From NCBI RefSeq assembly GCF_918697865.1, contig NZ_CAKKMV010000001.1:62001-126000 (forward strand): a stretch of 64,000 bases of DNA, in the 5' to 3' direction. Shown here piece after piece: positions 19,162 through 28,239 of this stretch (position 1 is the first letter of the stretch; each line of letters opens with the position of its first letter). This DNA comes from Massilia sp. Bi118. GTDB lineage: Bacteria > Pseudomonadota > Gammaproteobacteria > Burkholderiales > Burkholderiaceae_D. The translations under genes and the position numbers were made by a program. The notes beneath the pieces are model-generated. The model did no database searches. It was given only the letters and a program-made list of their open reading frames with translations, and had not been told where the DNA came from.

Positions 19162-20595
19162 GGCACCGAAACGGGCCAGCGTCCGCTCGCGCGCCTGCTC
19201 GTGGTCGACGATGGGCAGCGGATAATCGCGGCCCAGCACCAGGCCGGCGCGTTCCAGCACGGCCGGCTTGGCCAGCCACGGCGCATGGATGGCCGGTCCT
19301 TCCAGCGCGGCCAGCTGCGGCAGCCAGCGGCGGATGAAGGCGCCGTCGGGATCGAAGCGCTTCGACTGCGTAACCGGGTTGAAGATGCGGAACCAGGGCT
19401 GGGCGTCGCAGCCGGTCGATGCCGCCCACTGCCAGCCGCCGTTATTCGACGACAGCTCGTAGTCGTTCAGCCGCGCCGCGAAATAACGCTCGCCGCGCAG
19501 CCATGAAATCCCCAGGTCTTTGGTCAGGAAGCTGGCCGTCACCATGCGCAGGCGATTGTGCATGAAGCCGCTGCGGTTCAGCTGCGCCATCGCCGCGTCC
19601 ACCAGCGGGTAGCCGGTGCGGCTTTCGCACCAGGCGGTAAAGGCGTCGTCGGCCTCTGGCCCTTCTTCCCAGCGCAGCTTGTCGAACGCGGTCTTGAAGG
19701 ACTGCGTCGCCACGCGCGGATGGCGCTGCAGGATCATCATGTAGAACTCGCGCCAGATCAGTTCCGACAGCCAGGTCGCGGCGCCGTCTTTCCCATTATC
19801 GGCGCGTTCGCGCAGCAGGCGGACCAGGCTGCGAATGGACAGGGTGCCGAAGCGCAGGTGCACGGACAGGCGCGAGGTGCTGTCGAGGGCAGGGAAGTCG
19901 CGCGCCGTGCGATAGTCGTCGATGCGCTGCAGGAAGGCGTCCAGCAGTTGCCGGGCGCCGGACATGCCGGTAGGGTGGATGGGCGCTTCGCCGGGCGCGA
20001 AGCCGAGTGCTTCGAGCGTCGGCAGCACATGCCCGGCAGATAAACTCACAGGCGCCAGCGCCCCGGCCCAGGGCGCGGTCTCGAATGCCTCGATCGCTTC
20101 CGGATGGGCCGCCAGGCGCTTCAGCCAGGCATTCTTGTAGGGCGTGAAGACGGAGAAGGGGCCGCCGGCCAGGGTCAGCACCTCGTCCTTTTCGAAGACC
20201 ACCTGGTCCTTGAAGCTCTGCAGGCTGCGGCCGGCCTCGCGCAGGCGCTGCTGGACTTCGCGGTCGCGGGCGATGGCGCCGGGCTCGTAATCGTGGTTGG
20301 CGAACACCGATTCCGCCTCCAGTCCGGCGGCCAGGTCCACGATCTCGTCTGCGGCGCGCCCATGGCGCACGATCAGGTAAGCTCCCCATTCACGCAATCG
20401 CTTATCCAGCTCTTGCAGACTGGCATGGATGAACTGCACGCGGCGATCGTCGCGCGGCAGGCCGGCCAGGATGTCGGTATCGAACACAAAAGCGCAGTAG
20501 ACGCGGTCGGACGAACGCAGCGCATGGTGCAGGGCGGCATGGTCGTCGAGGCGCAGGTCGCGCCGGAACCAGACCAGAGAGTTTCTCAGAGTCAT
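19153..20595 (-). CDS. phrB: Deoxyribodipyrimidine photo-lyase
   Basis: 480 residues. This FAD enzyme repairs cyclobutane pyrimidine dimers with blue light. The N-terminal antenna domain starts SLVWFRRDLRLDDHAAL. The FAD domain has LSVHLRFGTLSIRSL, LIWREFYMMIL, GYPLVDAAMAQLNRSGFMHN and NNGGWQWAASTGCDAQPWFR, typical of class I CPD photolyases. The 3' end overlaps pilL tail to tail by 9 bases. It is divergent from yqgE across about 174 bases. Confidence 0.96.
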   Translation of the reverse strand: MTLRNSLVWFRRDLRLDDHAALHHALRSSDRVYCAFVFDTDILAGLPRDDRRVQFIHASLQELDKRLREWGAYLIVRHGRAADEIVDLAAGLEAESVFANHDYEPGAIARDREVQQRLREAGRSLQSFKDQVVFEKDEVLTLAGGPFSVFTPYKNAWLKRLAAHPEAIEAFETAPWAGALAPVSLSAGHVLPTLEALGFAPGEAPIHPTGMSGARQLLDAFLQRIDDYRTARDFPALDSTSRLSVHLRFGTLSIRSLVRLLRERADNGKDGAATWLSELIWREFYMMILQRHPRVATQSFKTAFDKLRWEEGPEADDAFTAWCESRTGYPLVDAAMAQLNRSGFMHNRLRMVTASFLTKDLGISWLRGERYFAARLNDYELSSNNGGWQWAASTGCDAQPWFRIFNPVTQSKRFDPDGAFIRRWLPQLAALEGPAIHAPWLAKPAVLERAGLVLGRDYPLPIVDHEQARERTLARFGALR

Positions 20596-20769
20596 CTTTT
20601 GTGTGCGGAGTCAATGCAGTTAGGCATTTTACTGTCTACCATTCCTTCGACTGGGGGCGGCCTAAGACGGCGCCTTCATGGCCGCGTAAGCAAATGGGTG
20701 TAAACTAGCGAAAAACCCAAGCTTATCGTGTGGACCACCAGCGGTCGAGAGAGTGAGCCAACAGAGAGT

Positions 20770-21432
20770 ATGCGTATGAAGAAAAGTAAGGTCGGCAAGC
20801 CTCTAAGCATGCCCGGGATGCCCCAGGAGGCGCCCGAGAGCATCATGCAACTGCAACCGGTCAAGTCCGAGTTGAACCTGGCGAATCATTTCCTGATCGC
20901 CATGCCGTCGATGAATGATCCCATCTTCGGCGGTACGGTCGTGTATATCTGCGAACACAACGACAAGGGCGTGCTCGGCGTCGTCATCAACAAGCCGACC
21001 GACATGACCATGGACGTGCTGTTCGACCGCATCGACCTGAAAGTCACCGACACCCTGCGTCCCAACGTGGTCGACGAACCGATCATGTTCGGCGGCCCGG
21101 TGCAGGACGACCGCGGCTTCGTGCTGCATTCGCCGGGCGGCCGTTATTCGTCCTCGCTCAGCGTCACCGACGACGTCGCCTTCACCACCTCGATCGACGT
21201 GCTGGAAGCCGTCGCCAACGGCACCGGCCCGCAGCGCATGCTGGTCTCGATCGGCTATGCCGGCTGGAGCCCGGGCCAGCTGGAAGAGGAAATCGGCCGC
21301 AACGGCTGGCTCACCGTGGGCGCCGACGCCCGCGTGCTGTTCGATCTGCCGATCGAGGAGCGCTACACCGCCGCCATCAAGCTGCTGGGCATCGATCCGC
21401 TCATGCTCGCAACCGAAGCCGGCCATGCATGA
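20770..21432 (+). CDS. YqgE/AlgH family protein
   Basis: 220 residues. The domain begins NLANHFLIAMPSMNDPIFGGTVVYICEHNDKG (split across strands) and includes GVVINKPTDM, MFGGPVQDDRGFVLH and IGYAGWSPGQLEEEI, the hallmarks of the family. The molecular function is not established. It almost always precedes ruvX, as here. I chose ATG at 20770 (MRMKKSKVGK); ATG at 20845 (MQLQPVKSEL) would match the family core more tightly, and GTG at 20728 is less likely. Confidence 0.93.
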   Translation: MRMKKSKVGKPLSMPGMPQEAPESIMQLQPVKSELNLANHFLIAMPSMNDPIFGGTVVYICEHNDKGVLGVVINKPTDMTMDVLFDRIDLKVTDTLRPNVVDEPIMFGGPVQDDRGFVLHSPGGRYSSSLSVTDDVAFTTSIDVLEAVANGTGPQRMLVSIGYAGWSPGQLEEEIGRNGWLTVGADARVLFDLPIEERYTAAIKLLGIDPLMLATEAGHA

Positions 21433-21440
21433 AGGGCACT

Positions 21441-21548
21441 TCGAAAAACCTGCTGCGCGTTGCATCGTCGGTCTGCGATGCTCGCTGTACTTTCGTACAG
21501 CTGCGCTTCTCGACCAACGCTGCCGCCGCTCGCTACGGTTTTTCTCGA
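21441..21548. repeat. ERIC-like long imperfect palindrome
   Basis: This nearly fills the 132-base gap between yqgE and ruvX. The outer arms are TCGAAAAACC (21441-21450) and GGTTTTTCTCGA (21537-21548). An inner perfect hairpin pairs GCTGTAC (21484-21490) with GTACAGC (21495-21501) around TTTC. The overall form, about 100 bases with inverted ends and a central hairpin inside an operon, resembles ERIC/IRU-type elements. It would be transcribed and could affect mRNA stability. Confidence 0.65.
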
Positions 21549-21564
21549 CCCTTGTAATTAGGTA

Positions 21565-21960
21565 ATGGTAGAGATCGTTTTCGGATTCGACTTCGGCGTG
21601 AAGCGCATCGGTATCGCGATGGGCAACACGCTGACCGGCCAGGCACAGCCCCTGTCCGTCATCAAGGCTGTCGACAATGCGACCCGCTTCAAGCTCATCG
21701 GCGAACTCATCGAGCAGTGGAAGCCCACGCGCCTCGTGGTCGGCGAGCCGCGCCATCCCGACGGCGCCGAGCATGACATGACCCTGCGCGCGCGCCGCTT
21801 CGCCAATCAACTGCACGGCCGCTTCAGCCTGCCCGTCGAGCTGGTCGACGAGCGCTACTCGTCCGCCGTGATCCCCGCCAAGCGCGGCGAGATCATCGAC
21901 GCCAAGGCCGCCGCCATCATTTTGCAACAATACTTTGACGACCATGCCAACTCCTACTGA
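21565..21960 (+). CDS. ruvX: Putative Holliday junction resolvase / pre-16S rRNA nuclease RuvX (YqgF)
   Basis: 131 residues with an RNase H-like fold. The N-terminal FGFDFGVKRIGIAMGN carries the first catalytic Asp (Asp9), LVVGEPRHPDG the Glu region, and DAKAAAIILQQYF the last Asp. The family matures the 5' end of 16S rRNA. The ATG at 21565 lies after the repeat. Its 3' end overlaps pyrR by 17 bases. Confidence 0.95.
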   Translation: MVEIVFGFDFGVKRIGIAMGNTLTGQAQPLSVIKAVDNATRFKLIGELIEQWKPTRLVVGEPRHPDGAEHDMTLRARRFANQLHGRFSLPVELVDERYSSAVIPAKRGEIIDAKAAAIILQQYFDDHANSY

Positions 21961-22471
21961 TACCCCCGGCGGCTACGACGCCGAGGCGCTGTACCGCAGC
22001 CTGCTCGAGCAGGTGCGCGCCGGACTCGCAGGCGTGCCCGATGCCGCCATCGTCGGCATCCATTCGGGCGGCGCCTGGCTGGCCGAGCGGCTCGCCGCCG
22101 ACCTCGGCCTGCAGGCCCGCCTGGGCTTCATCGACGTTTCCTTCTACCGCGACGACTACGCGAAGAAGGGCCTGCATCCGGACGTGAAGCCGACCCGCAT
22201 CGACTTCAATGTCGACGGCGCCGCGATCCTGCTGGTCGACGACGTGCTGGAAACCGGCCGCACCGTGCGCGCGGCGATGAACGTGCTGTTCGACTACGGC
22301 CGTCCGCAGCGTATCATGCTGGCTGCGCTGGCCGACCGCGGCGGGCGCGAACTGCCGGTCGCGGCCGATTTCGCCGGCACCCAGGCCGCCGTCCAGCCGG
22401 GCCAGTCGCTGGCGCTGTCGCGCGACGCCGCCGGCCAACTCTCGCTCACGATCGAAGACGACAATGCATAA
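21944..22471 (+). CDS. pyrR: PyrR-like bifunctional regulator / uracil phosphoribosyltransferase
   Basis: 175 residues with a type I phosphoribosyltransferase fold. The PRPP-binding loop is [19 protein letters not shown], and an N-terminal [14 protein letters not shown] loop is present. In Gram-positives PyrR binds pyr mRNA; here the position just before pyrB suggests uracil salvage or pyr control. I see no obvious attenuator upstream. It overlaps ruvX by 17 bases and pyrB by 8. Confidence 0.93.
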   Translation: MPTPTDTPGGYDAEALYRSLLEQVRAGLAGVPDAAIVGIHSGGAWLAERLAADLGLQARLGFIDVSFYRDDYAKKGLHPDVKPTRIDFNVDGAAILLVDDVLETGRTVRAAMNVLFDYGRPQRIMLAALADRGGRELPVAADFAGTQAAVQPGQSLALSRDAAGQLSLTIEDDNA

Positions 22472-23429
22472 CCCGCAACTCAACAAGAACGGCGAGCTGC
22501 AGCACCTTCTCACCATCGAAGGCCTGCCCAAGTCCATCATCAACCACATCCTGGACACCGCCTCGAGCTTCGTGAGCATCTCCGACCGCGAAGTCAAGAA
22601 GGTGCCTCTCATGCGCGGCAAGAGCGTGTTCAACCTGTTCTTCGAGAACTCGACGCGCACCCGCACCACCTTCGAGATCGCCTCCAAGCGCCTGTCGGCC
22701 GACGTCATCAACCTGAACATCGCGGCTTCCTCGACCTCGAAGGGCGAGTCCCTGCTCGACACCATCGACAACCTGGCGGCCATGCACGCCGACATGTTCG
22801 TGGTGCGCCATTCGCAGTCGGGCGCGCCCTACTTGATCGCCAAGCACCTGAACGACACGAAGCAGAACCACGTGCACGTGGTGAACGCCGGCGACGGGCG
22901 CCATGCGCACCCGACCCAGGGCCTGCTCGACATGTACACGATCAGGCACTACAAGAAGGACTTCACCAACCTGCGCGTGGCGATCGTCGGCGACATCCTG
23001 CACAGCCGCGTGGCGCGCTCGGACATCCACGCGCTGACCACGCTGGGTGTGCCGGAAGTGCGCGCGATCGGCCCGCACACCCTGCTGCCGGGCGGCCTGG
23101 AACAGATGGGCGTGCGCGTGTTCACGAACATCGACGAGGGCCTGAAGGACGTCGACGTGATCATCATGCTGCGCCTGCAGAACGAACGCATGTCGGGCGC
23201 GCTGCTGCCTTCGGCCGGCGAATACTTCAAGAGCTATGGCCTGACGCCCGAGCGCCTGGCGCTGGCGGCTCCTGGGGCGATCGTGATGCACCCGGGCCCC
23301 ATCAACCGCGGCGTCGAGATCGACTCCAAGGTAGCGGATGGCGCGCAGGCGGTGATCCTGCCGCAGGTGACCTTCGGTATCGCCACGCGGATGGCGGTGA
23401 TGAGCATTCTGGCAGGGACGCACGCATGA
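22464..23429 (+). CDS. pyrB: Aspartate carbamoyltransferase catalytic chain
   Basis: 321 residues. It makes N-carbamoyl-aspartate, the committed step of pyrimidine synthesis. The carbamoyl-phosphate motif [11 protein letters not shown] covers residues 61-71, and [13 protein letters not shown] is the second signature. The late [13 protein letters not shown] motif is also typical. The pairing with a catalytically defective pyrC' next door matches the class A ATCases of Pseudomonas. The stop overlaps the pyrC' start by 4 bases. Confidence 0.96.
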   Translation: MHNPQLNKNGELQHLLTIEGLPKSIINHILDTASSFVSISDREVKKVPLMRGKSVFNLFFENSTRTRTTFEIASKRLSADVINLNIAASSTSKGESLLDTIDNLAAMHADMFVVRHSQSGAPYLIAKHLNDTKQNHVHVVNAGDGRHAHPTQGLLDMYTIRHYKKDFTNLRVAIVGDILHSRVARSDIHALTTLGVPEVRAIGPHTLLPGGLEQMGVRVFTNIDEGLKDVDVIIMLRLQNERMSGALLPSAGEYFKSYGLTPERLALAAPGAIVMHPGPINRGVEIDSKVADGAQAVILPQVTFGIATRMAVMSILAGTHA

Positions 23430-24712
23430 TGAATTTGCATATCAAGAACGGACGGGTGATCGATCCCGCCAACGGCATCGACGCCGTGCAGGACCTGTAC
23501 ATCGTCAACGGTAAAATCGCCGCGCTGGGCAGCGCCCCGGCCGGCTTCGAGGCCGAGCGCAGCATCGACGCCGCCGGCCTGGTGGTCGCGCCCGGCCTGG
23601 TCGACCTGTCGGCGCGCCTGCGCGAGCCGGGTTACGAATACAAGGCGACCCTGGAATCGGAGATGCAGGCGGCAGTGCAGGGCGGTGTGACCACCCTGGT
23701 CTGCCCGCCCGACACCGATCCGGTGCTCGACGAACCGGGCCTGGTCGAGATGCTCAAGCACCGCGCGCGCATCCTGAACCAGGCCAACGTGCATCCGCTC
23801 GGCGCGCTGACCGTCGGCCTGAAGGGCCAGGCCCTGACCGAGATGGCCGAGCTGACCGAGGCCGGCTGCATCGGCTTCGCCCAGGCGGAGCGCCCGATCA
23901 CGGACACCACTGTGCTGCTGCGCGCCCTGCAGTATGCGAAGACCTTCGGCTACACCGTCTGGCTGCGCCCGCAGGATCCGTACATCGGTTTCGGCGGCGT
24001 CGCCCATGCCGGCCCGCTGGCTTCGCGCCTGGGCCTGTCCGGCGTGCCGGTGATGTCCGAGACCATCGCCCTGCACACCATCTTCGAGCTGATGCGCGCC
24101 AGCGGCGCGCGCGTGCACCTGTGCCGCATCTCGTCCGCCGCCGCGCTGGAGCTGATCCGCGCCGCCAAGAAAGAGGGCCTGCCGGTCACCTGCGACGTCG
24201 GCGTGCACCACCTCCACATGACCGACGCCGACATCGGCTTCTTCGATCCCAACGCGCGTTTGACGCCGCCGCTGCGCAGCCAGCGCGACCGCGAGGCGAT
24301 CCGCGCGGCGCTGCTGGATGGGACGATCGACGCCGTCTGCTCGGACCACACCCCGGTCGACGACGACGAGAAGCTGCTGCCCTTCGCCGAAGCCTCGCCC
24401 GGCGCCACCGGTCTGGAGCTGCTGCTGTCCTTGATGCTGAAGTGGGCGGAAGAGCAGCACGGCCACGCGGACGCGCTGCCGCGCGCGATCGCCAGGATCA
24501 CCCACGAACCGGCGCGCATGGCCGGCCTGCCGGCGGGCACGCTGTCGGTGGGCGCCAGCGCCGACGTGGTGGTCTTCGATCCGCAGGCGCGCTGGCTGGT
24601 GGAACCATCGGCGCTGGCCAGTCAGGGCAAGCACACGCCCTTCCTCGGCTACGAGTTGACCGGGCAGGTGCGGGCGACCGTGGTCGCCGGTCACCTGGCC
24701 TGGGAGCGTTGA
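23426..24712 (+). CDS. Dihydroorotase-like protein PyrC', predicted inactive
   Basis: 428 residues of the amidohydrolase fold. Active dihydroorotases carry DxHxHxRxPG at the end of the first barrel strand. Here the run is [11 protein letters not shown], so the two metal-binding His are Ser62 and Arg64. Other parts survive ([25 protein letters not shown]). This fits the PyrC' subunit that is needed structurally by PyrB in Pseudomonas-type ATCase but has no dihydroorotase activity. A true pyrC should lie elsewhere in the genome. The start is one of two tandem ATGs at 23426 and 23429. Confidence 0.9.
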   Translation: MMNLHIKNGRVIDPANGIDAVQDLYIVNGKIAALGSAPAGFEAERSIDAAGLVVAPGLVDLSARLREPGYEYKATLESEMQAAVQGGVTTLVCPPDTDPVLDEPGLVEMLKHRARILNQANVHPLGALTVGLKGQALTEMAELTEAGCIGFAQAERPITDTTVLLRALQYAKTFGYTVWLRPQDPYIGFGGVAHAGPLASRLGLSGVPVMSETIALHTIFELMRASGARVHLCRISSAAALELIRAAKKEGLPVTCDVGVHHLHMTDADIGFFDPNARLTPPLRSQRDREAIRAALLDGTIDAVCSDHTPVDDDEKLLPFAEASPGATGLELLLSLMLKWAEEQHGHADALPRAIARITHEPARMAGLPAGTLSVGASADVVVFDPQARWLVEPSALASQGKHTPFLGYELTGQVRATVVAGHLAWER

Positions 24713-24728
24713 TCGTGACAGTCGGCCG

Positions 24729-25469
24729 GTGAACATCCGGCTCGGCTGGCGCCTCGCGCGCCTCATCCTTCATCTGCTGCAAGGCCTGGTGACCTGCGCG
24801 CTGGTCTTCCCCTGGGCCGGCGTGCCGCTGCGCGAGCGCCTGGTGCGGCGCTGGTCGGCGCGCCTGCTGGGCATCTGCCGGGTCCAGGTCGAGCGCGCCG
24901 ACGGCGCCGCGCCCTTGCAGCACGCGCTGATCGTGTCGAACCATATCTCCTGGCTCGACATCTTCGTCATCAATTCCCTGCATCCCTGCCGCTTCGTGGC
25001 CAAGGCCGAGATCCGCGCCTGGCCGGTGCTCGGCTGGCTGGTGGCACAGGCCGGCACCGTCTTCATCGCACGCGGTAACCGGCGCGACCTGCGCCACATC
25101 TTCAAGGGACTGGTGGATGCGCTGGCCCAGCACCAGCGCGTGGCCTTCTTCCCGGAAGGGACCACGGCCAGCCAAGGCAGCCTGCTGCCCTTCCACGCCA
25201 ACCTGTTCGAGGCGGCGATCGACGCCAAAGTGCCGGTGCAGCCCTATGCGCTGTCCTATCTCGACGGCGCCGGCGGCTGGCATCCGGCGGTCGACTACAC
25301 CGGCGAGACCACCTTCGTGGACAGCATCTTCCGCATCATCGGCGGCGAACCGGTACGCGCCCGCCTGGCCTGTCTGGCGCCGATCGAGGCGGTGGGGGCG
25401 CATCGGCGGGAGTTGTCGGCTGCGGCGCATGAGGCGATCGGGGCGGCGCTGGGCGTGTCCGTACATTAA
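24729..25469 (+). CDS. 1-acyl-sn-glycerol-3-phosphate acyltransferase (PlsC family)
   Basis: 246 residues. An N-terminal membrane segment (LARLILHLLQGLVTCALVF) precedes an acyltransferase domain. The catalytic HX4D is NHISWLD (His72, Asp77) and the glycerol-phosphate motif FPEGTT is at 141-146. It would acylate lysophosphatidate or an ornithine-lipid precursor. The start is GTG at 24729; an earlier GTG at 24716 runs into a stop. It follows pyrC' by 16 bases, and the window has a second PlsC at 33512-34261. Confidence 0.88.
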   Translation: MNIRLGWRLARLILHLLQGLVTCALVFPWAGVPLRERLVRRWSARLLGICRVQVERADGAAPLQHALIVSNHISWLDIFVINSLHPCRFVAKAEIRAWPVLGWLVAQAGTVFIARGNRRDLRHIFKGLVDALAQHQRVAFFPEGTTASQGSLLPFHANLFEAAIDAKVPVQPYALSYLDGAGGWHPAVDYTGETTFVDSIFRIIGGEPVRARLACLAPIEAVGAHRRELSAAAHEAIGAALGVSVH

Positions 25470-25474
25470 AAACT

Positions 25475-25502
25475 CGTCATTCCCGCTTTCGCGGGGATGA
25501 CG
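25475..25502. repeat. REP-like palindrome between convergent genes
   Basis: The arms CGTCATTCCCGC and GCGGGGATGACG pair with one mismatch around TTTC. The element lies between the stops of plsC and the ApaH-like gene and may act as a bidirectional transcript end. Relatives with longer arms sit at 39637-39723 and 43532-43609. Confidence 0.7.
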
Positions 25503-25507
25503 GTGAA

Positions 25508-26362
25508 TCACTTCTTCCCGCTGTGCGGCCTGTATTCAGGACAATCCACCTGCAACAGCGCCCGGTCATCCAGACAGACCGCCGTCAGTTTCCCACCCCA
25601 AACACAGCCGCTGTCCAGCCCCACCAGATTCGACCGCAGCACCAGTCCCAGCGCCGACCAGTGCCCGAATACCACCGTCACATCGGCCGTGCGGCGGCCC
25701 GGGACGTCAAACCAGGGCAGCAGGTCCGAGCCTTCCGGTCCCTTGTCGCTTTCCTTGTGCAGGAAGTCCATGCGGCCATCCGGCCAGCACAGGCGCATGC
25801 GGGTAAGCGCGTTGACGATGCAGCGCAGCCGGGCTATGCCGGTCAGGGCGTCGTCCCAGCGGTCCGGCTCGTTGCCGTACATCTGGGCCAGGAAGTCGAC
25901 CCAGCCGTCGCCGCGCAGCACCGCCTCGACTTCGCCCGCAAGCTGCATGGTCTGCTCGGCGCTCCACTGCGGCGGCACACCCGCATGCACCAGCAGGTGC
26001 GCATCGACGAACATCGCCAGCGGGCGCCGGCGCAGCCAGGCGATCAATTCGTCGAGGTCGGGCGCGGCCAGGATCTCGTCCAGGGTATCCGAGCGGCTGG
26101 CCTTCTGGACCCCGGCCGCCACCGCCAGCAGGTGCAGGTCGTGGTTGCCGAGCAGGGCATCGACCCGGCCCTGGCTGGCTTCCGACAGCGCCTTCATGCG
26201 CCGCAGCGCGGTCAGCGAGGCCGGCCCACGATTGATCAGGTCGCCGACGAAGAGGATGCGCGCTTCGTCCATCGAACGCGCGTCGGCGGCGATACGTTCC
26301 AGAAGGAGGCCCGCTTCATGGGCGCATCCCTGCAGGTCGCCAATCACATAAGTTTTCATCAT
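25508..26362 (-). CDS. apaH: Symmetrical bis(5'-nucleosyl)-tetraphosphatase
   Basis: 284 residues of the calcineurin-like phosphoesterase fold. The metal motifs are YVIGDLQGC (residues 5-13), [20 protein letters not shown] and VFGHWSALG, followed by the ApaH-type [14 protein letters not shown]. It hydrolyses Ap4A to two ADP and so clears this alarmone. The start is one of two tandem ATGs at 26362 and 26359. It is convergent with plsC and divergent from the glycosyltransferase gene across about 236 bases. Confidence 0.94.
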   Translation of the reverse strand: MMKTYVIGDLQGCAHEAGLLLERIAADARSMDEARILFVGDLINRGPASLTALRRMKALSEASQGRVDALLGNHDLHLLAVAAGVQKASRSDTLDEILAAPDLDELIAWLRRRPLAMFVDAHLLVHAGVPPQWSAEQTMQLAGEVEAVLRGDGWVDFLAQMYGNEPDRWDDALTGIARLRCIVNALTRMRLCWPDGRMDFLHKESDKGPEGSDLLPWFDVPGRRTADVTVVFGHWSALGLVLRSNLVGLDSGCVWGGKLTAVCLDDRALLQVDCPEYRPHSGKK

Positions 26363-26598
26363 GTGACGATACTAATATATCTGGCATTTCAAAATGTAAA
26401 AATCGGGTCCCTGGCGGCCGACGCCGGGGAAAATGCCGATCTTCGTCAATCGGAACCGGGCGTGAGCACGTAAACTGCTGGGTTCTGGACGGCGCCCTTA
26501 ATCCAGTACAATGCGCCGGTATCACGATATTTTGTGGTGCATTTATCCCGGCATGCATATCAGGCGCGTGGCCGGCTATTGCATTTAAAAAAGAATAA

Positions 26599-27693
26599 AT
26601 GTTTTCATTCCTTCTGAGCTTTGTCTCTTCTGCATTGCTGACCCTGCTGGTCATCAAGCATTCGAAATTGCACGGCCCTGCGCTCGACAACAATTTCAAT
26701 GGTGTCCAGAAGGTGCATTCGCACGATGTCGCAAGGATAGGCGGACTGCCGATTTTCCTGGCGGTTGCCATCAGTGCGGGAATCTCGGCATGGCGGGAGC
26801 CTTCGCTCGGTTTTTGGCTGCTGGCGCTGCTGGTATGCTCGTCGATTGCATTCGCCGGTGGAATCGTCGAAGACTATACCGGCAAAGTGCGACCCTCGCG
26901 GCGCCTGGTATTAACCATGATTGCAGCCCTGCTCGGATATCTGGTGCTCGATGCGAAAATCGCACGCTTCGATATGCCCTTCATGAGCTGGAACCTGGTC
27001 TCGCCATGGATCGTGCTGCCGCTGACGATACTGGCGGTGGCCGGGATCGCGAATGCGGTGAATATCATCGACGGCTTCAACGGACTGGCCAGCGTGGTCA
27101 CTATCTTCATGCTGGTATCGCTGGCCTATGTCGCCTGGCAGGTGGGCGACATGTTCGTGCTGGTGTCGGCGCTGACGGTGGCCGGCGCGACCGCCGGTTT
27201 CCTCATCTGGAATTATCCGGTCGGGCTGATTTTCCTCGGCGACGGCGGCGCCTATTTCATCGGTTTCATGCTGGGCGAGCTGGCCATGCTGCTGGTGATG
27301 CGCAATCCCAGCGTATCGACCTGGTATGCGGCATTACTGTTGATTTATCCGGCATTCGAAACGATTTTTTCTGCTTATAGGCGCATGTTCGTGCGGGGGA
27401 AATCGCCGGCAATGCCCGACGGGATTCATCTGCATAGCCTGATTTTCCGCCGTATCGTCCAATGGACCGTGGGCCGCAAGGAAGCGCGCGCGCTGATGAA
27501 ACGGAATGCACGCACATCGCCTTACTTGTGGTTGTTTTCATTGACCGCGGTTATCCCGGCAACGGTGTTCTGGCGGAATACCGGACCTCTGATATTCTTC
27601 TGTTTGTTGTTCATTATCAGTTACGTTTGGTTGTACGCGCGTATTGTTCGATTCAAGTCCCCACGCTGGCTGATTTGGAACAAAAAGAACTAA
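26599..27693 (+). CDS. Polyprenyl-phosphate sugar-1-phosphate transferase (WecA/MraY superfamily)
   Basis: 364 residues with about 10-11 membrane helices. The signature NAVNIIDGFNGL is at 152-163, GGIVEDYTGK near 88-96 holds the acidic site, and FLGDGG at 212-217 is the third motif. A cytoplasmic DGIHLHSLIFRR loop is also family-typical. It should load a GlcNAc- or similar sugar-1-phosphate onto undecaprenyl phosphate for a surface glycan. Base composition is more AT-rich than its neighbours, and the 236-base leader is AT-rich too, which may signal transfer. The exact sugar cannot be read from sequence. Confidence 0.85.
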   Translation: MFSFLLSFVSSALLTLLVIKHSKLHGPALDNNFNGVQKVHSHDVARIGGLPIFLAVAISAGISAWREPSLGFWLLALLVCSSIAFAGGIVEDYTGKVRPSRRLVLTMIAALLGYLVLDAKIARFDMPFMSWNLVSPWIVLPLTILAVAGIANAVNIIDGFNGLASVVTIFMLVSLAYVAWQVGDMFVLVSALTVAGATAGFLIWNYPVGLIFLGDGGAYFIGFMLGELAMLLVMRNPSVSTWYAALLLIYPAFETIFSAYRRMFVRGKSPAMPDGIHLHSLIFRRIVQWTVGRKEARALMKRNARTSPYLWLFSLTAVIPATVFWRNTGPLIFFCLLFIISYVWLYARIVRFKSPRWLIWNKKN

Positions 27694-27716
27694 CCAATTA
27701 TTGTAAATAGTGTATA

Positions 27717-27746
27717 TTGCGACAATTGGTGAGATTTAGCTAAAAT
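27717..27746 (+). promoter_or_regulatory. Candidate sigma70 promoter for the H-NS gene
   Basis: TTGCGA (27717-27722) and TAAAAT (27741-27746) are separated by 18 bases and end 34 bases before the start. AGATTTAGCTAAAATCT covers the -10 box and is nearly palindromic, and a partial inverted repeat with CCAATT and AATTGG ends flanks the -35 box (27694-27729). Autoregulation is possible but unproven. Confidence 0.45.
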
Positions 27747-27779
27747 CTGTTTCAACTTAACATTGATAAAGGAACGACG

Positions 27780-28109
27780 ATGGATCTGTCTAATATGTCC
27801 TTGGGCGATTTGCGCAACCTGCAGGAGCAGATCAAGCAGGAGATGAAACAGCGTGAGCAGCAGGATCTGCAAAAAGCGCGCGAACAGATCATGGCAATCG
27901 CGCAAAGCGTGGGCCTGCCCCTGAAAGACCTGATCGCCACCGGCGGCCGCGGCGCCAAGTCCGGCGGCAAATCGGGCTCGGGTTCGGTTGCCGTCCGTTT
28001 CCGTAATCCAGACAATGAATCCCAGCAGTGGACCGGCCGCGGCCGCCAGCCGAAATGGGTCAAGGAATGGGTCGAAGGCGGTAAATCGCTGGACAAACTG
28101 CGCGTCTGA
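27780..28109 (+). CDS. H-NS family nucleoid-associated protein
   Basis: 109 residues. An N-terminal coiled-coil oligomerisation region (about 5-45, LGDLRNLQEQIKQEMKQREQ) is followed by a Gly/Lys/Ser linker. The C-terminal DNA-binding domain has RNPDNESQQWTGRGRQPKWV, where GRGRQPKW is the AT-hook-like motif of betaproteobacterial H-NS proteins. It binds AT-rich DNA and silences acquired genes. AAAGGA precedes the ATG. It lies beside the AT-rich glycosyltransferase gene, a plausible local target. Confidence 0.93.
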   Translation: MDLSNMSLGDLRNLQEQIKQEMKQREQQDLQKAREQIMAIAQSVGLPLKDLIATGGRGAKSGGKSGSGSVAVRFRNPDNESQQWTGRGRQPKWVKEWVEGGKSLDKLRV

Positions 28110-28123
28110 TTCATTCCCGCATT

Positions 28124-28147
28124 CGCCGCCGCTGATCTGCGGCGGCG
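28124..28147 (+). terminator. GC-rich hairpin after the H-NS gene
   Basis: CGCCGCCGC (28124-28132) pairs perfectly with GCGGCGGCG (28139-28147) around a 6-base loop, 15 bases after the H-NS stop. No T-run follows, so it is an incomplete intrinsic terminator or an mRNA 3' stabiliser. Confidence 0.4.
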
Positions 28148-28239
28148 GAATTCCGGCATCGGTTCCGATTGCCGCTCGTCGTTCCCAAGCCTCCTGCTTG
28201 CCATTACAATGAAGCTCTTTTTCCTTCAAGGTATAGGCA

